Positions 55,918 through 63,450 of a stretch of DNA of 64,000 bases are shown here, one piece after another (the stretch's first letter is position 1; every line of letters begins with the position of its first letter). The DNA comes from Desulfatitalea sp. BRH_c12 (GTDB lineage Bacteria; Desulfobacterota; Desulfobacteria; Desulfobacterales; Desulfosarcinaceae). Under the pieces are notes generated by a model. That model was not told the origin of the DNA. It worked only from the letters and a program-made list of their open reading frames with translations, and made no database searches. The stretch is from the NCBI GenBank assembly GCA_000961655.1, contig LADR01000047.1, positions 62,001 to 126,000 of the forward strand, given 5' to 3'. Both the position numbers and the translations under genes were made by a program.

Positions 55918-56379
55918 TTAATTGACCATTCGTACACCGGCCAGTTGATGCTGTAAAAAACGATGGCAGTCCCAGCAGTTGCGTTCCTGGTCGATCATTT
56001 GGACACGTTCGGAATGACAACGGACACAGTTGTCGCGCACGAACCGCTGCCCGCGTTCCGACACCTGAATGTATTCCGGTGTATGACCCGAGTGGAATAC
56101 AACAACATCTTTCATGCCATCGATTGATTTCCAGAGATAGTAGAGGGCCAGATTGTCGTGGGGTAAATGGCAGTCCACGCAACGGATACTGCGGTGTGCG
56201 CCAACATTGAACCAGGCCTCAAATTGCCCCTGCATGACATGGCACGAGGAACAAAAGAGCGGCGATTCCGTGCGCGCCATGAGTTTGGGTGGACCAAACG
56301 CCAGAAAGATGCTGATGATGGCCGCGACAATCACAATGCCTATCAAGAATTTCCATCTGTGTTTTTTAATGACACGCAT
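55918..56379 (-). CDS. nrfH: Cytochrome c nitrite reductase, quinol-oxidizing subunit
   Basis: A 153-residue NapC/NirT-family tetraheme protein that oxidizes menaquinol and passes electrons to NrfA. A single N-terminal span (FLIGIVIVAAIISIFLAFG, about 11-29) is followed by four CxxCH motifs: CSSCHVMQGQFEAW, CVDCHLPHDN, CVRCHSE and CWDCHRF. The Met after the first heme is the usual axial ligand region. GAGAGGT precedes ATG 56379. It is divergent from the PocR-Hdr operon across 285 bp. Confidence 0.95.
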   Translation of the reverse strand: MRVIKKHRWKFLIGIVIVAAIISIFLAFGPPKLMARTESPLFCSSCHVMQGQFEAWFNVGAHRSIRCVDCHLPHDNLALYYLWKSIDGMKDVVVFHSGHTPEYIQVSERGQRFVRDNCVRCHSERVQMIDQERNCWDCHRFLQHQLAGVRMVN

Positions 56380-56576
56380 TAAATGACCTCTCGAACCCGC
56401 TTGTCGGACAAGCGGAGGGCTGTGGGTATGTATTCACGTTGCGTGTTGAATGGAACTGAAAGGAACTTCTTCATTTATAGAGGATAATCGAGTTTGTGTA
56501 AAGCAATACGATCAATGCCATCCGTGCGGCCCGGCTGATCGGATGACCGAACGCCTGCATTCAGGATTTCCTTTCC

Positions 56577-56605
56577 TTGAAAATTTAAGGCCCTGGGTCT
56601 ATAAT
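56577..56605 (+). promoter_or_regulatory. Sigma-70 promoter of the PocR-Hdr operon
   Basis: TTGAAA (56577-56582) and a perfect TATAAT (56600-56605) are separated by the ideal 17 bp. They lie 60 bp before the PocR-domain gene and are placed to drive all four genes. Confidence 0.75.
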
Positions 56606-56664
56606 TGTTTTTAATGTTCATTAGCGTGCATGGGCGGATAGCGTCCGCATAAAAGGAGACCTTG

Positions 56665-57177
56665 ATGGAACTGGTAGATTTGTGTTCACTCGAGACCTGG
56701 GCAGCGCTCGAGAAAGATATTCACGATCGTTCCGGACTGAACCCGGCGGTTTTCAATGTCGATGGCATTCGGGTCAATCCGAACCCGCTTTGGCCCAACC
56801 GGTTGTGTCCCGAAATCAAAGCCAATCCCAAAGGGCAGGCCTTTATCTGCGCCACAGCGCACATGAATCTCGCCAATACGGCCCGCCAACAGCGCCAGGC
56901 GGTGATCGAAGAGTGTGATGCGGGTATGGTCAAATTGGTGGTGCCTATCTTTTTTGAAGGCACTTTTCTCGGAGCTGCCGGCGGCTGCGGTCTGCTTCTT
57001 GGCGACGGCGAAGTGGAAACCTTTCTGGTAGCCAAGATCACGGAAATGCCAGAGGAAAAAATCGAACGACTGTCTGAGGCAATCCCATCGATCAGCGAGC
57101 AGAAAGCGCAGGCGCTGGCGGACTTCATTCAGGAACGGATCGAGGGCATTGTCGCCAACTACAAAGCGCGGCATTAG
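56665..57177 (+). CDS. PocR-type sensory domain protein
   Basis: A 170-residue stand-alone PocR domain. The opening LCSLETWAALEKDIHDRSGL, NRLCPEIKANPKGQAFICAT and VKLVVPIFFEGTFLGAAGGC follow the pattern of this PAS-related ligand-binding domain. PocR was first known in propanediol regulation and often occurs in sensors of hydrocarbon-related compounds. Here there is no output domain, so it could sense a ligand or redox state through its Cys (two in the PocR motif, others at ECDAG and GGCG). AAAAGGAG precedes ATG 56665. The HdrA-like gene starts 2 bp after its stop, so they are tightly coupled. Confidence 0.8.
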   Translation: MELVDLCSLETWAALEKDIHDRSGLNPAVFNVDGIRVNPNPLWPNRLCPEIKANPKGQAFICATAHMNLANTARQQRQAVIEECDAGMVKLVVPIFFEGTFLGAAGGCGLLLGDGEVETFLVAKITEMPEEKIERLSEAIPSISEQKAQALADFIQERIEGIVANYKARH

Positions 57178-57179
57178 AC

Positions 57180-58280
57180 ATGATGAGCTCGGATCGGGCG
57201 TTTAAGGAGCTGTTCGTGAACCTGAAGGGCAAACAAGGGGTTGTCATCGGTGCAGGCGTCGCTGGATTAACAGCCGCCGCCGCTTTGAGCCGTTGGGGCG
57301 TCCAGGTGTGGTTAATCGATAAAGCGCCCGTGATTGGCGGGCACGCCATCCAGTTCAGCTGCAAGGCAATCGAGGGATGTGTGCAGTGCGGTGCCTGTCA
57401 GGTCCACGAACGCGCACAACAGGTCTCGCGGCAAAAGAATATCACGTTTGTGCCGGGGGCACGGATAGTGCGCAGTCGCGGAAATGGCCGCCTTGAGTTG
57501 ACGCTTGCCGCCAGCGGACAGGGCGCGGGCCAAAGCGCAGGTCGTTTCCCGGACACCTTGAATGCCGATGCTCTGCTCGTCACGACCGGTTTTACCGTTT
57601 ACGATCCTTCCCACAAACCGTATGGCTACGGCCAGTTCGCCAATGTACTGACCAACCTGGATGCCGAACGGATATTGCATGCCACAGGCGCTTTGGCGCG
57701 TCCGTCCGACGGCCGTTTGCCCCGGCGCATGGCGTTTATCCAATGTGTCGGCAGCCGTGATCATCGGATCGGGCATGACTGGTGCAGCAAGATATGTTGC
57801 GGTTCGGCGCTGCGCATGGCGCGCCTGGTCCAGAGCCGCCAGCCTGGAACAGCGGTGACTTTTTTCTACATCGATGTACAGAGTTTCGGTCGCCAATTCC
57901 AGGCGATCTACGACGGCTGCCGAGAACGGATTCGAACGGTACGCGCCATACCGGCCGATATCCGCAAAACAGCCGACGATGATATGCAGGTTACCTATTT
58001 CGATCCCCAGGACCGCAACGCGACAGATGCTGTTTTTGATTTGGTCGTGCTGTCTGCTGGGCTGACGCCCACTGCTGACAATGCCGTTCTGGCTTCCGTG
58101 CTTGGAATGCGCCTGCTGGAAAATGGTTTCTTTTGTCCTCACGACAATGACACGCAACCGCCGGGCATGTTTGCGGCCGGCGCCGCCCTGGGACCGATGA
58201 GTATTGCCGAAAGCATCGATAGTGCTGGCAAGGCAGCCTTTGACATGGTCCGTTATCTGGATGGCGGGCGGCTTCGATAA
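57180..58280 (+). CDS. HdrA/QmoA-like FAD subunit
   Basis: A 366-residue flavoprotein. GVVIGAGVAGLTAAAALSRW is the FAD motif. IQFSCKAIEGCVQCGACQVH holds a Cys cluster, and the HdrA-specific AFIQCVGSRD and WCSKICCGSALRMA blocks are present. MFAAGAALGPMSIAESIDSA is the typical C-terminal flavin contact. It is shorter than full HdrA and lacks its C-terminal ferredoxin domains, which matches QmoA. QmoA-type subunits confurcate or relay electrons between quinone and soluble carriers. It is the second gene of the operon; no apr genes are near, so it is a paralogue rather than the sulfate-reduction QmoA. Confidence 0.85.
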   Translation: MMSSDRAFKELFVNLKGKQGVVIGAGVAGLTAAAALSRWGVQVWLIDKAPVIGGHAIQFSCKAIEGCVQCGACQVHERAQQVSRQKNITFVPGARIVRSRGNGRLELTLAASGQGAGQSAGRFPDTLNADALLVTTGFTVYDPSHKPYGYGQFANVLTNLDAERILHATGALARPSDGRLPRRMAFIQCVGSRDHRIGHDWCSKICCGSALRMARLVQSRQPGTAVTFFYIDVQSFGRQFQAIYDGCRERIRTVRAIPADIRKTADDDMQVTYFDPQDRNATDAVFDLVVLSAGLTPTADNAVLASVLGMRLLENGFFCPHDNDTQPPGMFAAGAALGPMSIAESIDSAGKAAFDMVRYLDGGRLR

Positions 58281-58333
58281 GAATGCTTTTTCACGAGAGC
58301 ATCACAACTGATGAACAAGGATTGCGATCCACA

Positions 58334-59923
58334 ATGACGATTTATTCCGAAACGCTCGTCATCGGCAGCGGCCCCTGCGCCAGCCATGTGGCCGATAACC
58401 TGGCTGAACAGGGCATCGGCGTGACATGGGTGACCGGCAATGTTACTGACGCGGTGAACACGATCGCACTTCAGCCCCCTGCCAGAGTCAACCGTGTGCA
58501 GGGCAGTGCGCTGGTGGGCTGTCAGGGACAGGCCGGCTCGTTCCGGATCATTCTCGACCAGGGTGGCGTTCGCACGGCACACGGGGTGGCAAGTATTATT
58601 GTGGCCGAAGAAGCGTTGTACCTGCCCAATTTCTCCGAATATGGGCTTCAGGCGTCCAGACGAGTTGTCACGCTATCGGCGATCGAAGCCAAAGCGCGCG
58701 ACGTTGCGTTGGAAAGCCTCATCCCACCGGAGGCGCGCGTGGTGTTTTTAAATGGCTGGCGACGCGACAGCCATCCGGCGATCGCTGCGCGCATGTTGGC
58801 GTTTTGCCTGCGCTTGCAGAAAATCAGCACCGCACGAACTGTGTTCATGACCGGCAACTTGAAAGTGTCGATGGATCACATGGAAGCCTGCTGCCAGGCG
58901 GCGAAAGCCGCCGGCGCCATTTTTGTCAAGTTTGGCGATCGCGTGCCGCGCATGGCGATGCTGGACGACACCCGCGTTCAGATCGATTACCACGACGAGA
59001 CCAGTGGAATGGATTTTCGCGTCTCCGCGGACCTGGTCATTGTCGACGAAACAGTTCACGCCCACCCGTCATTGGCCGGTATAGCCGAGATCCTGCGGCT
59101 CGAACGGGATGCGACCGGCTTTTTGCAGGCGGACAACGTTCACCGCCTCAGCAACAGCACCAACCGGCGTGGCGTATTCGTGGCGGGCGGATCACGCGCG
59201 GTGGCCGGCGCCGAACAGCAGAAGGCCGATGCTGGGCAAGTCGCCTTGCAGGTGGTTGAATTTCTCGCGGGGCGTGACCGCGAGTCGCTGCGCACGGTCG
59301 ATATCGACCAGGGCCGCTGCGCACGTTGCCTGACCTGTTACCGGTTGTGCCCCTATATGGCCATCGACATCAGCCCGCGCATGACGGTCGTTGCCCAGGC
59401 GTGTCAAAGTTGCGGCCTGTGTGCGGCCGGATGTCCGAACCAGGCCATCCGCATGAGTGATGCCGGTGTGCCCGAGGCGATCGAAGCCCTTTCCCGAATC
59501 GAAGGCAATCCCGCACGATCAGTGCCATTTACCCCCAGGCTGGCGATTTTCGGCTGCAACAGATCAGCGGCCCTGGCTCGCGAAGCGGCCTTCGCCCTGG
59601 GCCATAAGCTGTCCGCCGGGGTAACATTCGTCGAAGGGCTGTGTGGCGGCTCTTTCTCAGTGAACCATCTTCTGAAGGCTTTCGAGGCTGACGCGGATGG
59701 CGTTTTGCTGTTGAGCTGCCACGAAGGCAACTGCCATTCAGGCACCGGCACCTCTCACGCACGCAAAAGGTGTGCTGAAGCGGCCAAGGCACTTTCCTGG
59801 GCCGGTGTGGAACCTCAACGTATCCATTACGGCACGCTGTCCGCCTCTATGGGATGTGAATTCGTGCAAGTGGTCGATGACTTTGTCACTCGCATTGCGG
59901 CTCTGGGGCCGTTGACACGCTGA
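58334..59923 (+). CDS. HdrA-MvhD/QmoB-like Fe-S flavoprotein
   Basis: A 529-residue fusion. An HdrA-type FAD domain is first (SETLVIGSGPCASHVADNLA). Two 4Fe-4S motifs lie at about 330-375 (CARCLTCYRLCPYMAI, CQSCGLCAAGCPNQAI). An MvhD/FrhD-like domain follows (AIFGCNRSA, GLCGGSFSVNHLLKAF, LLLSCHEGNCHSGTG), normally a 2Fe-2S carrier that feeds Hdr. The same order is found in QmoB. ATG 58334 has AAGGA upstream at 11 nt; ATG 58283 is an alternative that adds 17 residues. With the previous and next genes it forms an Hdr-like electron-transfer set. Confidence 0.85.
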   Translation: MTIYSETLVIGSGPCASHVADNLAEQGIGVTWVTGNVTDAVNTIALQPPARVNRVQGSALVGCQGQAGSFRIILDQGGVRTAHGVASIIVAEEALYLPNFSEYGLQASRRVVTLSAIEAKARDVALESLIPPEARVVFLNGWRRDSHPAIAARMLAFCLRLQKISTARTVFMTGNLKVSMDHMEACCQAAKAAGAIFVKFGDRVPRMAMLDDTRVQIDYHDETSGMDFRVSADLVIVDETVHAHPSLAGIAEILRLERDATGFLQADNVHRLSNSTNRRGVFVAGGSRAVAGAEQQKADAGQVALQVVEFLAGRDRESLRTVDIDQGRCARCLTCYRLCPYMAIDISPRMTVVAQACQSCGLCAAGCPNQAIRMSDAGVPEAIEALSRIEGNPARSVPFTPRLAIFGCNRSAALAREAAFALGHKLSAGVTFVEGLCGGSFSVNHLLKAFEADADGVLLLSCHEGNCHSGTGTSHARKRCAEAAKALSWAGVEPQRIHYGTLSASMGCEFVQVVDDFVTRIAALGPLTR

Positions 59924-59945
59924 TTGCGCGTGGATAGGAGCTTTT

Positions 59946-61178
59946 ATGACCAATCCCACCCCCTCTTTTGTTCGTTTGGAGGATTTGGATGCCGGGCTTT
60001 GCAAGCATTGGCCGTACGCCCAGGACGTCTGTCTGACGTGCGGCATGTGTTCAGGGGCGTGTCCCGTGGCCGGAATGAATGATTTCGATCCGCGCAAAGT
60101 CGTCCGATTGGTCTCTATGGGCATGCTCAATTGGATCGTCGGCGAACGCTGGCCATGGATATGCACCATGTGCGGCAAGTGCGAGCAGGTGTGCCCCATG
60201 GGCATCGACATCGCGGATATGATGCGCGCCATCCGGGCGCTGCGCGATCGTGTAAAGATTCCCGGCATTTTGCAGGACGGCCTGGCAAACGCTTTGCGCA
60301 CCGGCAACAACCTGGCTTTGCCCAAAGAGGATTTTGTCTTCATTCTCGAGGATGTGGCCGAGGAGATGACCGAAGAACCCGGTTTAAAGGATTTCAGCAT
60401 TGCGATCGACAAACCGGGCGCCAATATCCTGACCACCATCCACAACAAGCTGGTCAACACCCATACCGAGGACCTGAAACACTGGTGGAAAATTTTCCAC
60501 GCAGCCGGCGAAGACTGGACCATCGCTTCCGATAATTGGGAAGGCACAAGCTGGGGGTATTTTACCGGAGACGACGAGGCCATGAAAATCATGGCGGGCC
60601 GTATTGTGGACAACATGCGGCGACTGAAGGCCAAAACGCTCTTGTGGCCCGAATGAGGGCACGCGTATCTGGCGACCCGGTCGGGTCTGCAAAAATGGTA
60701 CCCGGAAGCACTCGCGGAATTCGAAACCGTAACGGTATTTGATCTGCTGATCCGCTACATCCAGGAAGGCCGCATTACTCTGGATCGTAGCCGATTTACC
60801 GATCTGGTCACTTATCACGACCCATGCAATTACGGCCGACGTGCGCAAAAAAAATTCGGCCATGGGTATTTCGCGGAACCGCGCTGGATTCTCGACCAGT
60901 GCACCACCCAATGGGTGGATCTGCACCCCAACGGTCTCTATCAAACCTGCTGCGGTGGCGGCGGCGGCGCGCTGACCACTGGTTATAACGAGGAACGCAC
61001 CTATTATGGCCGCCGCAAGATGGAACAGATCCGGGCCACCGGTGCCGGCACACTGGTGGTGCCCTGCCACAGCTGTCACGGTCAACTCAACAACATCAAA
61101 ACCCATTACGCCATGCCCGACCTTAAGATCAAATATCTCTGGGAACTGGTGGCCGACTGTCTGGTTCTGCCGGAATAG
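59946..61178 (+). CDS. HdrD/DsrK-like CCG-domain oxidoreductase, probable selenoprotein (UGA = Sec)
   Basis: I read one 410-residue protein with an in-frame UGA at 60654-60656 translated as selenocysteine 237. Two 4Fe-4S motifs are at the front (C29-C32-C35-C39 in CLTCGMCSGACP; C73-C76-C79-C83 in CTMCGKCEQVCP). The UGA falls in LLWPE-U-GHAYLATR, where HdrD/DsrK relatives are expected to carry Cys (ECGHA). The same frame runs on for 173 codons without another stop and supplies the full CCG signature: C294 (YHDPCN), C335-C336 (TCCGGGGG), C374 and C377 (PCHSC). A hairpin with a GGUC loop begins 15 nt after the UGA. AGGAG precedes ATG 59946. The subunit would reduce a disulfide or relay electrons as part of the Hdr-like complex. 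Confidence 0.85.
60672..60690 (+). promoter_or_regulatory. Candidate bacterial SECIS hairpin
   Basis: GACCC (60674-60678) pairs with GGGTC (60683-60687) around the loop GGTC (60679-60682). Two further pairs extend the stem with one bulged T at 60688. The loop begins 22 nt after the UGA. E. coli fdhF has a closely similar AGGUCU apical loop, and known bacterial elements place the loop about 16-37 nt downstream with a G among the first loop bases. Fit to SelB is inferred, not shown. Confidence 0.6.
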
Positions 61179-61268
61179 ACAACGGCCTGCCTTGACCCGA
61201 CCCCTGCTTTGGGATAAGTGATTGCACCTCGCAGTACCGAGGGGACATCATTACTTATTGCCAGGTTC

Positions 61269-62765
61269 ATGGATATCCAACAACTATTCTTTAAGGACAG
61301 GACTTTTCATTTTTTCGGCCCGCTTACCGGTCGTTACCGGGAAATGGCGGTGTCGTGTATCCGCAATCTTTATCTGCGTCTGAACGGACCAGAGGCGGAC
61401 TACAGCTACCATCTGACCCGCGGGGATGTGCTCGATATTTTTGGTGCCAGTATCCGTTCGGCGCCGGCGCTTGATGACGATGTGCCGGGTTCCGCGGCGG
61501 CTAAAATGTCGCTTCAGGACCGGACGGCGTGGATGCTTAAAAAACTGACCGATGCAGGTTGGATCGAAGCGTACATGGATTCGGGAACCATGCAGACGGC
61601 CTACCGTTTCACCCCCCAAGGCCGGCAATTCGCCGCGCCGTTTGCCCAACGGCATTCCGAGATTATTACCAACACGCAGCACACCCGCAGCACCCTTTCC
61701 CACCTCCAGAGCTTTGTAACCAAGATGCAGAGCGGTGTATTATCGGTCGGAGACTTGATGATCGCCGCCAAATTGTCCGGGGAGATTATCAGCGATTTCA
61801 ACGAAATCATCGAGGAGATCGTGGAACAACGCCGGGCGCTGATCGCCTCGGTCAACCGGGAAATACTGGCGGCCAAGCAGGCCGGGGATAATTTTTTCGA
61901 ATTCATGGAAAAACGCTTTATTCCCGATATGTGCGTCCGGTTCAGCCGGGATTCGGTAGAGCGTTACCGCAATGAAATTCTGGACCTGCTGGATGCGATT
62001 CGGGGACAAACCGACGATACCAAGGCCGCCATAGAAAAGGAACTTCGCAATTTTTATCCGCACCTGTTAAGAGCCGGTCGGCCTTCGATCCTGATATGGG
62101 TTCTGGATTCGATCGAACAGCGCCTGACGGCCGCCTGTGATGTAAAGATACCCGAGCTGCGCGCCCAGACCGAAAATTTCATTCGGCGCGCCCAGGTTCT
62201 GATCAACCATCTGGCCAGCCTGGCCTTTGGCGAAATCGATACCGATTCAGTGTTCTCTTTGGTTAAACGGCTGTCCGGTTTAGACGAGGCGGATGTGCGG
62301 GCCATTCTCGAAGATGAACGCAGCCGTCCGGCACGCGTTGCCATCGGCTTGGTCAATCCCGCAAAAGTGAAACTGCCGGGGAAAAGAGCGATGCGGCACA
62401 TACACACTGCTTTGGAAAAGCAAGCCCAGGTCCGGCCTGAAGAGCAGCGCAAAGCCTATATCCGGCAGGAACTTGCCCTGGCGTTTCGTATCGATACCGC
62501 CAGCATCAAGGATTTTGTGATCCAGCAGTTGCTGGGGGGACATAAAATTCGGGCATCCGATTTTATTATTCACGATGCAGCATCCCTTTTGGGAGCCATC
62601 CATGCACCCATGATAGGCAGTGCCGGAAGGAGCGGGCAGCTGTTTCGCATCACGCCCATCGATGAGACGATTGAAAACGATTATTTCACCAGCAATGATT
62701 TTACCATTGAATACTTGGGCCCGATCGTCGGCGCCGAGAACAAGGACGGTAAGGATGTGGACTGA
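61269..62765 (+). CDS. jetA: Wadjet defence protein JetA
   Basis: A 498-residue protein matching JetA, the kleisin-like winged-helix subunit of Wadjet, an SMC-type complex that recognises and cuts closed circular plasmid DNA. MDIQQLFFKDRTFHFFGPLT starts the domain. Helical segments such as QHTRSTLSHLQSFVTKMQSG and EQRRALIASVNREILAAKQA follow, and winged-helix-like parts flank them. ATG 61269 is preferred over the upstream GTG. It overlaps jetB by 11 bp. It is 90 bp after the Hdr operon and may have its own promoter. Confidence 0.85.
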   Translation: MDIQQLFFKDRTFHFFGPLTGRYREMAVSCIRNLYLRLNGPEADYSYHLTRGDVLDIFGASIRSAPALDDDVPGSAAAKMSLQDRTAWMLKKLTDAGWIEAYMDSGTMQTAYRFTPQGRQFAAPFAQRHSEIITNTQHTRSTLSHLQSFVTKMQSGVLSVGDLMIAAKLSGEIISDFNEIIEEIVEQRRALIASVNREILAAKQAGDNFFEFMEKRFIPDMCVRFSRDSVERYRNEILDLLDAIRGQTDDTKAAIEKELRNFYPHLLRAGRPSILIWVLDSIEQRLTAACDVKIPELRAQTENFIRRAQVLINHLASLAFGEIDTDSVFSLVKRLSGLDEADVRAILEDERSRPARVAIGLVNPAKVKLPGKRAMRHIHTALEKQAQVRPEEQRKAYIRQELALAFRIDTASIKDFVIQQLLGGHKIRASDFIIHDAASLLGAIHAPMIGSAGRSGQLFRITPIDETIENDYFTSNDFTIEYLGPIVGAENKDGKDVD

Positions 62766-63450
62766 GCATCTCGCGCAGGAACTGAAGAACCGCAATCTGA
62801 GCATGGCTGAGTTTCGGGCGGTGTTGCTGCGTCTGCTGGACAAACAGGTCATCTACCGTCACGAAAGTCAGGTTGAAGCCGAATTGTACGATCTTTTCGT
62901 GCGCATGCAGGCGGTGGTGGAAACCTACTTGGATATCCTTGGCATCACGGTTTTTTATAATTCGCAGCTCAATTTTGTTATCGCTTATCCGCCGGGCAGT
63001 GATATTCCCGGGGTTGCGATCGGAGATGCCGGCCAGACCGCGCTGCAACGACGGATCCATGCCGATGAAGCTGGATTGATGATCACCTTGCGCTTGTTGT
63101 ACGAAGAAAAGATCCGCGAAGGTGACATCGATGAGCAAGGGTGTGTTTTTGTTCCGTTGGAGACCGTTTTTACGCGCTATCTGAGCATTACCAAAAAAGA
63201 GATGCCGGCCGCTGAAGCCGAGCGTCGTTCCCTTTTCAATGCCCTTAAACAACTTCGCATCGTGACCTATTCGGATCTGGCCGGCGCCGAGCAATGGATA
63301 GGCATCCGGGAGATCATCATGCATTTCACCTTGAACGGGATTGTTGAGGCCCTGTCGGACCGGGAAATTCGGCCCACAGGCGTGCAAGATGCCGAACCGA
63401 TCGAACCGGATCGGGCCGGAATACAAATACCGGATCAGGAGGATGCATGA
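62755..63450 (+). CDS. jetB: Wadjet defence protein JetB
   Basis: A 231-residue DUF4194-type protein, the KITE-like partner of JetA. MSMAEFRAVLLRLLDKQVIY-like sequence (SMAEFRAVLLRLLDKQVIYR), DILGITVFYNSQLNFVIAYP and ALKQLRIVTYSDLAGAEQWI show two winged-helix regions. The start ATG 62755 lies inside the end of jetA (11-bp overlap), and its stop overlaps the jetC start (ATGA), so all three are translationally coupled as in known Wadjet operons. Confidence 0.87.
   Translation: MWTEHLAQELKNRNLSMAEFRAVLLRLLDKQVIYRHESQVEAELYDLFVRMQAVVETYLDILGITVFYNSQLNFVIAYPPGSDIPGVAIGDAGQTALQRRIHADEAGLMITLRLLYEEKIREGDIDEQGCVFVPLETVFTRYLSITKKEMPAAEAERRSLFNALKQLRIVTYSDLAGAEQWIGIREIIMHFTLNGIVEALSDREIRPTGVQDAEPIEPDRAGIQIPDQEDA

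Noticed and set aside
60654-60656. Nonsense mutation or pseudogene in the HdrD-like gene
   Set aside because: One stop only, same frame on both sides, complete CCG motif beyond it, and it replaces an expected Cys. A sequencing error (TGC/TGT to TGA) is not excluded, but Sec fits better.
60384-61106. Minus-strand 240-codon frame over the UGA
   Set aside because: It is antisense to the Fe-S motifs, has no ribosome site and no recognisable domain.
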